Below, piece by piece: positions 18,229 through 27,232 of a stretch of DNA of 64,000 nucleotides (position 1 is its first letter; each line of letters begins with the position of its first letter). A program made the position numbers and the translations under genes. Source of the DNA: Bryobacterales bacterium (GTDB taxonomy: Bacteria; Acidobacteriota; Terriglobia; Bryobacterales; Bryobacteraceae). The stretch covers positions 31,634-95,633 of the forward strand of contig JADZBH010000058.1 in the NCBI GenBank assembly GCA_020852175.1, written 5' to 3'. A model generated the notes under the pieces. That model worked only from the letters and a program-made list of their open reading frames with translations, had not been told where the DNA came from and made no database searches.

Positions 18229-21200
18229 ACCGCCTGCTCCGCTCCTGGTGGACGCGTTCCGCGTTGCTTCTGCTCATCCTTGCCCTGGCTGGGTATTGGG
18301 CCGGCTGGCGGTTGCTCCAGTCGCAGTGGCTCGCCGGGCAGATCCGCCTCCGGGCCATCGCCGAGGTGGAAAAAGCGACCGGCGGCCGCGCGGAGCTGAA
18401 CGGTTTCACTTTTGACTGGCGACTTTGGCGCGCCACGTTCGACGGTTTCGTCCTGCATGGCACGGAACCCGCCGGAGCGCCGCCGCTGGTCGAGGTCCCC
18501 AGGGCAGCCATCGACCTCAAGGTCCTCTCCTTCATACAGAAAAAGGTGAATGTGGCCGCCATCCGTCTGGAGCGTCCGCAAGTCCACCTGATTCGCGACG
18601 CCGAGGGCCGCTGGAATTTTCCGGAACCAGCCGCCCGGCTCCGGTCGAAGTCGCCCGTGGAAACCGTCCTCGATCTGGCCATCGGCGAACTCGTCATCCA
18701 GGGCGCCCAAATCCACTATGAAGACGCCGTCGTCCCCATCGACCTTCGCTCCCACGATTTCGTGGCCCAGCTTCGCTTCGAGCGCTCCGCCCGGGCCTAT
18801 TCAGGCAACTTCGCCATGCGCCGCTCCACCCTCGCGCAGCCCTTGGCCGTGCCGGTACAGTTCGACCTTCGGGGCCCCATCCGCATTGATTCGGCAGGCC
18901 TTGCGATGCACGGCGTGGATGCCTCGGTGGGCAAAAGCGCCCTGCGCGGCAACGTCACCCTCAGCAACTGGCGGACGCCGCAACTCACGTTGGATGGCGA
19001 TGGTACGGTCCACGTCGCCGACCTCCACAAACCGCTCCGCCTTCCGATTCAACCCGCGGGCACGCTCAGCGTGAAGGGACAGCTTACCGCCGGGTCCGGC
19101 GACTGGCACGCCGCGGGCGATCTGGCCGCCTCCGGCATCGCGTATGCCGTGCGGGGCATCCGGATCAACGGCGTGAATGCTACGGCCGCCTGGGCCGCCG
19201 CACCCGGCCTGGTCACTCTCGACCGGCTCCGCGCCACCGCCCTGGGCGGCTCCTTTACCGGATCGGCGCGAATCGCCAACGGATCGCGTTTTCAAGTGGA
19301 AGGCAATGCCGCCGGGCTGGAACTGGCCCGTTTGTATGCACTGCCGCCGCAAACCGCGCAGTCCGGTGTTCCGCTGGTCTGGTCCGGCGCCGTTTCCGGC
19401 CCCGTGAAGGTGGAGGGAGTGCCCAATTCCTTCCGCGCCTCGGGCAGCCTTCTGGTCACTCCGCCCGCCGCGCCCGCGCCCGGTTCGCAGCCCGTGAGCG
19501 GCGCGCTCACGGCCACCTATGAAAGCGCGGGGAACCGCCTTCAGATCGAGTCCGGCCACATGGAACTGCCCCACACACGCCTCACCGTGCAGGGCGATCT
19601 GTTTCAGCAACTTCGATTCTCGCTCCTCACCTCGGACCTCGATGATCTTCTGCCCGCACTTCGTATGGCCACCGCGACACCGCCTTCCCGCCTCCCGGTG
19701 TCCCTCAACCAGGGCCAGCTACTTGTGGAAGGCGCCTGGAACGGCTCTATCGAAAAGGGCCGTGTCACCGGCCGTCTCGAATCCGGTCCCGCTACCGTGA
19801 AAGGCCATGCGTTCGATCGCCTGGAAACCAGTTTCGACGCCGCTTCCACGCAGTTTTCACTCCGCGATTTCCGGTTGCACGCCTCGGGAGCTTCCCTGGA
19901 AGGCGAAGGAACGATCGGCCTCGATGCCTGGCGTCCCGTGGATTCCGGCCGCCTCTCGGGTGTTGTCCGGCTCAAGGCTCCCCAACTCACACCCGTGCTT
20001 GCGCTGGCCGGCTACTCCTCATTGCCCCTTTCCGGCGCCGTCAACGCCACCCTCCATTTGGAAGGCGCCTATGGCTCCCCGGCCGCCTCGGGTACGGTGG
20101 AGGTTTCGAATCTCACCGCCTGGGGTGAAAAGATTCAATCATTAAAAGCCGAGTTCCACGCCACACCTGCGGATTTCGACATCCCTGTGGTGACGCTTGC
20201 CGCCGGCCCCGGCCGGGCCACCGCGTCGGCCTCGGCCCAGGCCCCCGGCGGAGATTGGAACTCGGCCACCATTCAGTTCAAAAGTTCCGGCCGCGGATTC
20301 ACGCTGGAACAATGGCAGTATCTGCAATCGATTCGCAAAGGTTTCCGGGGCAGCCTGAACACGGACGCCTCCATCGTTTTCCGGCTGGTCAACGGGAAAC
20401 CCCGCATCTCGTCAATCGAAGGCGGCATCCGGGTGCCCGATCTCCTCATCGACAACCGCCCCCTGGGCGAGGTTACCGGCCGGTTTGCCACCCAGAACCA
20501 GACCGTCACCCTGCGCGCCGAGGCAATCGCCGGCGGCGCCCGGGCCGATGGCGTCACGGAATGGTCCCTCGGCTCCTCCGGCTTCGGCCTGGGCCAGTTC
20601 AATTTCCGCAACCTCACCCTGGCCACGCTCCAGGACCTGGGCGTCATCGACCCCTCGGTCACACTGCCGGCGCGCGGCATTTTCGAGGGTGAAATCGGCT
20701 TCTCCGGTCCTATCCTCGATCCCTCCAGTTGGTCGGCCAACCTGAAACTGACACGTGCCGAACTACGGCCCAATCTCACCAACGGCCAGAAGGTCGAAGC
20801 CGAGGCCAACCGCTTCGCCATCCGGAACAATGGCCCGTTGCTCGCCTTCGTGGACAAGGAGGGCATCCGGCTTACCACCGCCCATATGGTGGGCGAGGGT
20901 ACGGACGTTCAGGTGAGCGGCACCGTCGGCGTCCGCGGGCGTTCTCCGCTCAACCTGAACATCCTTGGCCGTATGAACCTTCCGGCGCTCTCCATCCTGG
21001 AACCCGACCTGCTCGCCACCGGACAGGCCCAGGTGGACGTTCAGATCCGCGGTGGCTTCCAACAGCCCCAGATCCTGGGCACGATGGGTTTGCAGAGCGC
21101 CTCGTTTTACCTGCAAGGCATTCCAAACGGCCTGGAAAAAGTGAACGGCACCGTCCGCTTCGACCGCAACCGCGCCACCATCGAGAAGTTCTCCGCCCTT

Positions 21201-22250
21201 ACCGGCGGCGGCGAGCTTACCCTGCGCGGCTTCGTCGGCTTCAGCACCAGCCAGCTCATCTACCGCCTGAACGCCCACGCCTCGCGCGTCCGCATCCGCT
21301 ACCCCGAAGCCGTCTCCACCACCTTCGACGGCGACCTGAACCTGACCGGAACCTCGGCACAAAGCCTGCTCTCGGGCACCATCGTCGTGGACCGCCTCGG
21401 CCTCAACCCCAAGACCGATCTCGGCAGCATCCTCGCCGACGCCGCCCGCTCCGCCCCCGCCGATCCCATTCAGAACCGCGCCCTGCGCGGCATGCAACTC
21501 GACGTCAAGATCGAAACCAGTCCCGACGCCGAACTCCAAACATCCCTCACGCGCGATATCTCCCCGGAGGCCGACCTGCGTCTTCGCGGCACCGCCGCCC
21601 GGCCCACCCTGCTCGGCCGCGTCTCGATCAACGAAGGAGAGGTTCAATTCTTTGGCAACCAGTACCGGATCACACGCGGCGAGGTGGGCTTTTTCAATCC
21701 CACCAAGATCGAACCCGTCCTGAACCTCGACCTCGAAACCCGCGCCCGCGGCATCACCGTCACCATCAATCTCTCGGGCCCCCCCAACAAGCTGAATATC
21801 AGTTACCGTTCCGATCCGCCGCTACAGTCCAACGAGATCGTCGCCTTGCTCACCGTCGGCCGCGCGCCTTCCTCCACCACCACGTCGAACACGCCCTCCA
21901 ACCAGGGCAGCAGCCTGATGCAGTCCGGCGGCAACTCGCTGCTCGGGGCCGCCATCTCCGCCCCCCTCAGCGGCCCCATCAACAACCGGCTGCAGCGCTT
22001 CTTCGGCGTCTCCCGCATTAAAATCGATCCCGAACTGAACACCATCACCAACACGCCGCAAGCCCGGCTCACCATCGAACAGCAGTTGTCGCGCGAAATC
22101 ACGGTTACCTACATAACCAACCTGAACCGCACCCAAAACCAGATCGTGCGCCTGCAATGGGACTTTTCGCGCGACTTTTCCGTGCTCGCCGTCCGCGATG
22201 AGAACGGCATCTTCGGCATCGACTTCCAATACCGCAAACGCTTCAAATGA
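18225..22250 (+). CDS. tamB: TamB-family translocation/assembly protein
   Basis: A 1341-residue envelope-spanning protein. One N-terminal membrane anchor (SALLLLILALAGYWAGW) precedes a long run of AsmA/DUF490-like beta segments. The C-terminal TamB domain (from about residue 1050) includes GEVQFFGNQYRITRGEVGF and the terminal GIDFQYRKRF typical of TamB. TamB-like proteins form a hydrophobic groove that bridges inner and outer membranes for lipid transport or protein insertion, partnering an Omp85 protein, here the first gene of the operon. The start is GTG, overlapping the previous stop by four bases. Length is within the family range. Confidence 0.92.
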   Translation: MNRLLRSWWTRSALLLLILALAGYWAGWRLLQSQWLAGQIRLRAIAEVEKATGGRAELNGFTFDWRLWRATFDGFVLHGTEPAGAPPLVEVPRAAIDLKVLSFIQKKVNVAAIRLERPQVHLIRDAEGRWNFPEPAARLRSKSPVETVLDLAIGELVIQGAQIHYEDAVVPIDLRSHDFVAQLRFERSARAYSGNFAMRRSTLAQPLAVPVQFDLRGPIRIDSAGLAMHGVDASVGKSALRGNVTLSNWRTPQLTLDGDGTVHVADLHKPLRLPIQPAGTLSVKGQLTAGSGDWHAAGDLAASGIAYAVRGIRINGVNATAAWAAAPGLVTLDRLRATALGGSFTGSARIANGSRFQVEGNAAGLELARLYALPPQTAQSGVPLVWSGAVSGPVKVEGVPNSFRASGSLLVTPPAAPAPGSQPVSGALTATYESAGNRLQIESGHMELPHTRLTVQGDLFQQLRFSLLTSDLDDLLPALRMATATPPSRLPVSLNQGQLLVEGAWNGSIEKGRVTGRLESGPATVKGHAFDRLETSFDAASTQFSLRDFRLHASGASLEGEGTIGLDAWRPVDSGRLSGVVRLKAPQLTPVLALAGYSSLPLSGAVNATLHLEGAYGSPAASGTVEVSNLTAWGEKIQSLKAEFHATPADFDIPVVTLAAGPGRATASASAQAPGGDWNSATIQFKSSGRGFTLEQWQYLQSIRKGFRGSLNTDASIVFRLVNGKPRISSIEGGIRVPDLLIDNRPLGEVTGRFATQNQTVTLRAEAIAGGARADGVTEWSLGSSGFGLGQFNFRNLTLATLQDLGVIDPSVTLPARGIFEGEIGFSGPILDPSSWSANLKLTRAELRPNLTNGQKVEAEANRFAIRNNGPLLAFVDKEGIRLTTAHMVGEGTDVQVSGTVGVRGRSPLNLNILGRMNLPALSILEPDLLATGQAQVDVQIRGGFQQPQILGTMGLQSASFYLQGIPNGLEKVNGTVRFDRNRATIEKFSALTGGGELTLRGFVGFSTSQLIYRLNAHASRVRIRYPEAVSTTFDGDLNLTGTSAQSLLSGTIVVDRLGLNPKTDLGSILADAARSAPADPIQNRALRGMQLDVKIETSPDAELQTSLTRDISPEADLRLRGTAARPTLLGRVSINEGEVQFFGNQYRITRGEVGFFNPTKIEPVLNLDLETRARGITVTINLSGPPNKLNISYRSDPPLQSNEIVALLTVGRAPSSTTTSNTPSNQGSSLMQSGGNSLLGAAISAPLSGPINNRLQRFFGVSRIKIDPELNTITNTPQARLTIEQQLSREITVTYITNLNRTQNQIVRLQWDFSRDFSVLAVRDENGIFGIDFQYRKRFK

Positions 22251-22558
22251 AACTCCGCACTCACCAGGACCGCCTCAAGATCGAACACAGCATCATCGAC
22301 GGCCTGCGGCCGGTTTTGCTCCGTCTGCTCGACGCGACGCCGGAAATCCGCTCCATCGTGCCCGGCGTCATCCGTCCGGTCCGCGACGCCAAGGGCAAGG
22401 TGCGGATCCGAGTCACCGTGCCGACAGCAAACGGCTGGAAAGCCATCGCCCTGGCCGCCGGAGCCCGCCAGGAGCTGTTCATTTCCACCGCCCTCGACCA
22501 GGCGGCCCTGGAACGCGCGCTCGATTCGGCGCTCGGCCCCTCTTCCGCTATACTGTAA
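22247..22558 (+). CDS. small DUF2103-like protein
   Basis: A 103-residue basic cytoplasmic protein with no signal or membrane segment. The pattern KIEHSIIDGLRPVLLRLL, then IVPGVI and a beta pair ending GWKAIALAAGARQELFI, resembles DUF2103 (annotated as predicted metal-binding), but I cannot confirm this by search. It overlaps the tamB stop by four bases (ATGA), so it is translationally coupled to the outer-membrane operon. Why a small soluble protein is coupled to TamB is unclear. Confidence 0.55.
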   Translation: MKLRTHQDRLKIEHSIIDGLRPVLLRLLDATPEIRSIVPGVIRPVRDAKGKVRIRVTVPTANGWKAIALAAGARQELFISTALDQAALERALDSALGPSSAIL

Positions 22559-22594
22559 GTTCGACTTTCCCTAATCTGGCAGGACCCGATCCCC

Positions 22595-24523
22595 ATGTTT
22601 GATCTTTTCCGTTCCCGTACGAAGTCTGTGCGCTATCTCCTCGGCGGCCTTTTGACGCTGGTGGCCCTCTCCATGGTGGTCACGCTTATTCCCGGCTTCG
22701 GCACGCCAAGCAACCCCAACGCCGACGTGCTCGCCACGGTCGGAGACACCGAGCTCACCACCGCGCAGATCCATCGCTCCATCTCCATCCAGATGCGCGA
22801 AGGCAAGCTGACCAGTGACTCGGTGAAGTACGTTCTGCCCCAGATGGTGAACCAGCTCATCGCCGAATTCGCCACCATGTACGAGGCCGAGCGCATGGGA
22901 CTGTCGGCCACCGACGCCGAACTGGTGGATTCCATCCGCGGCATGATGCCGCAGATGTTTCCCGACGGCAAGTTCGCCGGCGGCGAGGTGTACCGCAACT
23001 TCCTCCAGGCCAACGGCATGACCGTACAGGAGTTTGAATCCAACGTCCGCAAACAGATCGTTCTGCGCAAGCTTCAGGCGGTCGCCTTCGAAGGCGAAGT
23101 CGTCAGCCCCTCCGAGGTGGAAGCCGAATTCCGCCGCCGCAACGCCAAGGTCGGCTTGAACATCGTCCAGTTCGCTCCCACCGAGTTCACCTCCCAGGTG
23201 AGCGTCTCCAAACAGGAGATCGAGGACTTCTACACCAAGAATCAGGCCCGCTTCATGACCCAGTCCAAGCGCTCGCTCGATCTGATTGTCGTGGATGAGC
23301 AGAGGCTCGGCGCGACCATCCCGGTGAGCGATGCGTTGCTGCAACAGGCCTACAATGAGCAAAAAGACCGCTGGCGGACCGACGAGCGCGTGAAGGTGCG
23401 CCACATTCTGATCAAGGCCACCGACGCCGCCGAAAAGCCCGCCGCCAAGAAGAAGGCCGAAGACATTCTGAAACAGCTCAAGGGCGGCGCCGACTTCGCC
23501 GAACTGGCCAAGAAGAACTCCGACGACCCCGGATCAAAGGAACGCGGCGGCGATCTCGACTGGGTCACCAAGGGACAAACCGTTCCCAACTTTGAAAAGG
23601 CCGCTTTCGCCCTGAAGGCGAAAGAGATTAGCGGTGTTGTCGAATCCGAATTCGGCTACCACATCATCCAGACCCTGGAGAAGGAAGACGGCCGTACGAA
23701 GCCCTTCGACGAGGTGAAAGCCGATCTGGCCACCGAGATCCGCCGCCGCCAGCTCTTCGAGCGCATGCCCGCCCTGGCCGACCAGGCCCGCGCCGAGCTT
23801 CAGAAGAACCCCAAGCAGGCCGAGGCAATCGCCCAGAAACTGAACCTCACCTACGCGCACGCCGACCGCGCCGGCTTCGGCGACCCTCTCCCGGTCATCG
23901 GCGTGAACCAGCAGTTCGATCAGGCCATCTTTTCGGCAGGCGTTGGAACGGTGACCGACGTGGTTCAGATTCCCGGCAACCGCCTGGTGGTCGGCGTGGT
24001 GGACACCATCTTCCCGCCCCAGCCTTCGAAGCTGAGCGAGGTGGAGACGCAGATCAAATCCCAGCTCCAGGAGCAGAAGGCCGCCATCCTCTCCGAGCAG
24101 AAGATGCGCGAGTTTGAAAAGAAGCTTTCCGCCAACAATAAGGACGTGGTGAAAACCGCCAGGGAGATGGGTCTGAAGGTGATCGAATCGGGCGAGGTCT
24201 CCCGCACCGGCGACATCAAGGGCGTCGGCAGTCCCATGATTTTCGGCGAAATCCTCTTCGCGCACCCCGCCGGCTTCACCGTCGGCCCCTACCGCGTTGC
24301 CCAGCGAACTTTCTTCTATCAGGTTTCCAGCCGCAAGGAGGCCGACCTGGCCGAACTGCCCTTGCAGCGCGAAACGATCGTCACCGCGCTGCGCGGCCAG
24401 AAATCGCAGGCCCGCCGTGAACTCTTCGAGGATGGTCTGGTGCAAGCTCTCACCAAGCAGGGCAAGATCAAGGTGCGCGAGGAAGCCATGAAGCGGCTGC
24501 TGGCCGCTTACGGGGCGGCCTGA
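22595..24523 (+). CDS. ppiD: PpiD-like membrane-anchored peptidyl-prolyl isomerase
   Basis: A 642-residue protein with one N-terminal membrane helix (YLLGGLLTLVALSMVVTLIPGF), a SurA-N-type chaperone region to about residue 180, and a parvulin domain at about 265-365 (KVRHILIKA, FAELAKKNSDDPGSKERGGDL, FGYHIIQ). A second helical/chaperone segment follows to the end. This is the PpiD layout: a periplasmic folding factor tethered to the inner membrane near the Sec translocon. It lies 36 bases after the DUF2103-like gene, so it is plausibly the fifth gene of the envelope operon. Length matches the family. Confidence 0.9.
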   Translation: MFDLFRSRTKSVRYLLGGLLTLVALSMVVTLIPGFGTPSNPNADVLATVGDTELTTAQIHRSISIQMREGKLTSDSVKYVLPQMVNQLIAEFATMYEAERMGLSATDAELVDSIRGMMPQMFPDGKFAGGEVYRNFLQANGMTVQEFESNVRKQIVLRKLQAVAFEGEVVSPSEVEAEFRRRNAKVGLNIVQFAPTEFTSQVSVSKQEIEDFYTKNQARFMTQSKRSLDLIVVDEQRLGATIPVSDALLQQAYNEQKDRWRTDERVKVRHILIKATDAAEKPAAKKKAEDILKQLKGGADFAELAKKNSDDPGSKERGGDLDWVTKGQTVPNFEKAAFALKAKEISGVVESEFGYHIIQTLEKEDGRTKPFDEVKADLATEIRRRQLFERMPALADQARAELQKNPKQAEAIAQKLNLTYAHADRAGFGDPLPVIGVNQQFDQAIFSAGVGTVTDVVQIPGNRLVVGVVDTIFPPQPSKLSEVETQIKSQLQEQKAAILSEQKMREFEKKLSANNKDVVKTAREMGLKVIESGEVSRTGDIKGVGSPMIFGEILFAHPAGFTVGPYRVAQRTFFYQVSSRKEADLAELPLQRETIVTALRGQKSQARRELFEDGLVQALTKQGKIKVREEAMKRLLAAYGAA

Positions 24524-24548
24524 TCCGGCGATCCACGCCCCGGCTTAC

Positions 24549-25193
24549 ATGATCGAATCCGCGCTCGACCTGCTCCGCTCGTTCACCAACCCCGAGCGCC
24601 TGATGAGCCTGCTCACCACCGTGCTGAGCGGCTGGCTGGGCTATGCAGTCCTCATCGCCATCGTCTTCGCCGAAACCGGCTTGCTGGTGGGCTTCTTCCT
24701 GCCCGGTGATTCCCTGCTGTTCACGGTGGGTGTCGTCGCCGGCGCAGGAAAACTCGACATTGTCCTTATCAATATTGTCCTCATGGCCGCCGCCATCATC
24801 GGCGACGGCGTCGGCTTCCACCTGGGACGGCGCACTGGCCCGGCCATCTTCAGCCGGCCCGATTCACGTTTCTTCAAGCAGGAATACCTGACGCGCACGC
24901 ATGAGTTCTATGAGCGCCACGGCGGCAAGACCATCATCTACGCGCGCTTCGTTCCCATCGTCCGCACCTTCGCTCCGTTCGTCGCCGGCGTCGCCGGCAT
25001 GAACTATGGCCGCTTCCTCACCTTCAACATCTTTGGCGGCATCGGCTGGGTATTCCTTCTCACCATGCTCGGCTACACGCTGGGCGAACTCGCCCTCGTC
25101 CGAGCCCACTTTGAAAAGGTGATTCTGGCCATCATCCTCATCAGTGTTCTGCCCGTCCTCGCCGAACTCTGGAAATCGAACCGCAAGAAGTGA
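24549..25193 (+). CDS. DedA-family membrane protein
   Basis: A 214-residue polytopic inner membrane protein of the DedA/SNARE-associated family. Visible family motifs are FAETGLLVGFFLPGDSLLF, GDGVGFHLGRR, the cytoplasmic turn YERHGGKTIIYARFVPIVRTFAPFVAG, and a C-terminal pair of helices. DedA proteins are linked to undecaprenyl-phosphate or phospholipid recycling across the membrane. It starts 25 bases after ppiD and may be the last gene of the envelope operon. GC content falls soon after its stop. Confidence 0.9.
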   Translation: MIESALDLLRSFTNPERLMSLLTTVLSGWLGYAVLIAIVFAETGLLVGFFLPGDSLLFTVGVVAGAGKLDIVLINIVLMAAAIIGDGVGFHLGRRTGPAIFSRPDSRFFKQEYLTRTHEFYERHGGKTIIYARFVPIVRTFAPFVAGVAGMNYGRFLTFNIFGGIGWVFLLTMLGYTLGELALVRAHFEKVILAIILISVLPVLAELWKSNRKK

Positions 25194-25239
25194 CAAGTGT
25201 AAACTTCACTGACAGCCGCATGGTACACTGTTTGCCCTG

Positions 25240-25683
25240 ATGGCCCAACAACAGCAACTGTCTGGTCCGCATCTTTCCGTTGCGGCATTTTGCGAGAAGG
25301 TGCTGGTTGAAGTCGATCAGGTTGTCAGCCTAATCCGCCTGGTTGACCGCTTTACCGTCAGCGGCACTGCACCTGAGATGCCGGCAGTCACGCTAAACAT
25401 GTACCTCGTGATCGGTTTCAAGGCGGGATTTATTAGAGGGAAGCAAACAGTCCGCGTGGTGCCTACCTCTCCGAACGGACGCGAGATGGGTTCCAATGAA
25501 TGGCCACAACTCTTCGAAGGTGACGACAGGGGAAACCTGATCGTTTCTCAGATGAATTTTCTTGCGCAAGAAGAAGGGCTTTACTGGTTCGATATCACAT
25601 GTGACGGCGTGCCTGTCACACGATTACCGCTTCGCGTGATGTATCAGCAGGTTGCCTCTTCCAGTCCTGGTAAACCGAGGTAG
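25240..25683 (+). CDS. hypothetical protein (DUF6941-like pattern)
   Basis: A 147-residue soluble protein of beta-rich character: two helices at the start (VAAFCEKVLVEVDQVVSLIRLVD), then alternating strands (LNMYLVIGFKAG, QTVRVVPTSPNG, GLYWFDITCDG, RLPLRVMYQQ). It resembles small C2/Ig-like proteins grouped as DUF6941, by pattern only. Base composition looks poorer in GC than the flanking genes, suggesting it was acquired. Its end overlaps the convergent gene by 68 bases. Function unknown. Confidence 0.55.
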   Translation: MAQQQQLSGPHLSVAAFCEKVLVEVDQVVSLIRLVDRFTVSGTAPEMPAVTLNMYLVIGFKAGFIRGKQTVRVVPTSPNGREMGSNEWPQLFEGDDRGNLIVSQMNFLAQEEGLYWFDITCDGVPVTRLPLRVMYQQVASSSPGKPR

Positions 25684-25972
25684 TCAGTGAAGAGCCGCTT
25701 TGAACGACAACGCTTGGCGGCGGCGCTTCAATGTTTAGAGACCCAACACCGAGGAATCCGCGCAGTTCTTCGCGCAGAGCAGCTTCATCAAGATGCCCGG
25801 AAGAGTACTCTGCCAGGCGCAACTCAAGGGCATACACGAGCTTCTGAAGGCTCACATTCTGTGACCGATGAACATTCCAGGACTCAGCGACGAACCAGTC
25901 CTCAAACTCATCCATCTGCCCGGAAACAAGAGCCTCGGCTAGGTTATTCCTGATCTCCTTCTCGCTGATCAT
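25616..25972 (-). CDS. hypothetical small acidic protein
   Basis: A 118-residue acidic protein starting MISEKEIRNNLAEALVSG. A helical N-terminal region contains FEDWFVAESWNVH and LELRLAEYSSGHLDEAALREEL, followed by a loose tail. The start is well supported by AGGAGGT nine bases upstream. I have the impression of a recurrent small protein of accessory regions but cannot name it. Its last 23 codons overlap the convergent upstream gene, and its start lies one base from the start of the divergent next gene. Confidence 0.6.
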   Translation of the reverse strand: MISEKEIRNNLAEALVSGQMDEFEDWFVAESWNVHRSQNVSLQKLVYALELRLAEYSSGHLDEAALREELRGFLGVGSLNIEAPPPSVVVQSGSSLTTSVYQDWKRQPADTSREAVIV

Positions 25973-25973
25973 T

Positions 25974-26333
25974 ATGACCCTACCTCCTACTATCGCACGA
26001 ATCACTGTACACGAACTCCGAAAGCGCTTCAATGAGGGGAAGTACTGGGAGCGGCTCCAGAGCGGCGAGTACACTGCCAAAGTCCGTGAGGATAGGCATC
26101 CATCTCTAACTGCGGCGAACGAGCCCTTCTGCACCCGCAGTCAAATGGTCTCATACATGGACCGGAATCTTAACGAAGTCGCGAGGGTCCATCAATACCT
26201 TCGAACTGACGGAACAATCGGTGCAAGTGGGACACCAGATCCCAAGCGACTGCTGGAAGGGGAGATTCTGTATCGCATTACTAAAACAAAACAGAGCGCC
26301 AACGAGGCGAAGGGACACGAAGGAGAAACGTGA
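25974..26333 (+). CDS. hypothetical protein, accessory islet
   Basis: A 119-residue protein with a basic helical start (VHELRKRFNEGKYWERLQSG) and a later block ARVHQYLRTDGTIGASGTPD. The tail is polar. The GASG-PDPK pattern recurs in small bacterial proteins of accessory islands, but I do not know a function. ATG at 25974 has no Shine-Dalgarno sequence, and only one base separates it from the start of the opposite gene, so it would be leaderless or its start is wrong; no later start keeps the conserved-looking N-terminus. Confidence 0.55.
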   Translation: MTLPPTIARITVHELRKRFNEGKYWERLQSGEYTAKVREDRHPSLTAANEPFCTRSQMVSYMDRNLNEVARVHQYLRTDGTIGASGTPDPKRLLEGEILYRITKTKQSANEAKGHEGET

Positions 26334-26350
26334 TTCGCGCGTGACCGGTA

Positions 26351-26398
26351 ATGACAACACCCGCCGAGATGATCGAGGGCACGGAAGCATTTAAGTGA
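26351..26398 (+). pseudogene. remnant of a small MTPxExIEGxEAF-type gene
   Basis: A 15-codon frame reading MTTPAEMIEGTEAFK then TGA. It resembles the first residues of short acidobacterial proteins that start MTP-E-IEGPEAF and are often paired with small toxin-like genes. Only the beginning survives; downstream frames are closed. It is read as a decayed antitoxin-like gene at the edge of the low-GC islet. This rests on recall of a short motif and is weak. Confidence 0.3.
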
Positions 26399-26452
26399 AC
26401 TTAGCGGGGGTGAGCGGACAAAATTTGAGTTGCGGGCCGCCGCGTCCCGCGG

Positions 26453-27232
26453 TCAGTTCCGTCCCTCCACGAACCGCACCACCCCCCACTTCTCGGGAAC
26501 GTGCATGTTAACCACCCCCTGAGGCGACCACACCCAGTTGTCCTCTTTCGTCCCCGGCTTCTTCTCGTACCGCCCGTCCTTCACAAGCAATTGCCACTCC
26601 ACGCGCGAGAAGTTCACCCGCCAGCTTTCACCCGGCCTGGGGGGCAGAGCCGGGCGCGGTCCCCGGTTGAACGCCGTCCAGGGAAACGCCATCTCCACGG
26701 TCCAGCCTTTGTCGCGATCGCTAGGGTCGTTGATGGTTCCTTCGGCGCGCACCGCCGTTTTCGCGCCCGGCATCTCCCATCCGTTGTCGGCCTTGCCGCC
26801 GAACCGGTAGGGCTTGGGCAGGTAGAGGTCCCATGTCGTGTTCAACACGTTCATCTCGAACTCAAAGTAATGCAGCGTGTCGCCGTCGGGGTCGAAAAAC
26901 GCTTCGAAATCATGCTGATGGAAGATCACCGAATCATGGTCGCGATACACCGCCCATAAGTCCGGCTCCTCCATTTCGGCGGCGATGTAGAAGTAGTGTT
27001 CATCCCAGGCCATCTTGGCGCGTGTCTTGAAGCGGGGCTTCGGCTTCGCATTGCCCTCGATGTCGATGAACCAGTCCGTCCACGCCGCCGCGCGCCAGGC
27101 CGCGTCGTCCAGCCTCCCGTCGATCACCGGAGCCGCCGCGGCCCGTTTCGCCTCGTACTGTTTCGGCTCCTCGCCCCACAGCAGGCTTCCAGCCGTCCAT
27201 GCCGCCAGCCAAACCGCCGTTCGTCCACGCAC
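26453..27232 (-). CDS. exported CBM9-like carbohydrate-binding protein
   Basis: A 259-residue exported protein with a signal peptide (TAVWLAAWTAGSLLWGEE). The CBM9/DOMON-like fold is recognised by PVIDGRLDDAAWRAAAW, the middle AEMEEPDLWAVYRDHDSVIFHQ, and DKGWTVEMAFPWTAF before a terminal FSRVEWQL. The GTG start at 27232 overlaps the preceding protease stop TAG by one base; the frame is open further upstream inside the protease gene but without a plausible start. CBM9-like domains bind sugar ends. In an arginase-protease operon its ligand is unclear. Confidence 0.8.
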   Translation of the reverse strand: MRGRTAVWLAAWTAGSLLWGEEPKQYEAKRAAAAPVIDGRLDDAAWRAAAWTDWFIDIEGNAKPKPRFKTRAKMAWDEHYFYIAAEMEEPDLWAVYRDHDSVIFHQHDFEAFFDPDGDTLHYFEFEMNVLNTTWDLYLPKPYRFGGKADNGWEMPGAKTAVRAEGTINDPSDRDKGWTVEMAFPWTAFNRGPRPALPPRPGESWRVNFSRVEWQLLVKDGRYEKKPGTKEDNWVWSPQGVVNMHVPEKWGVVRFVEGRN

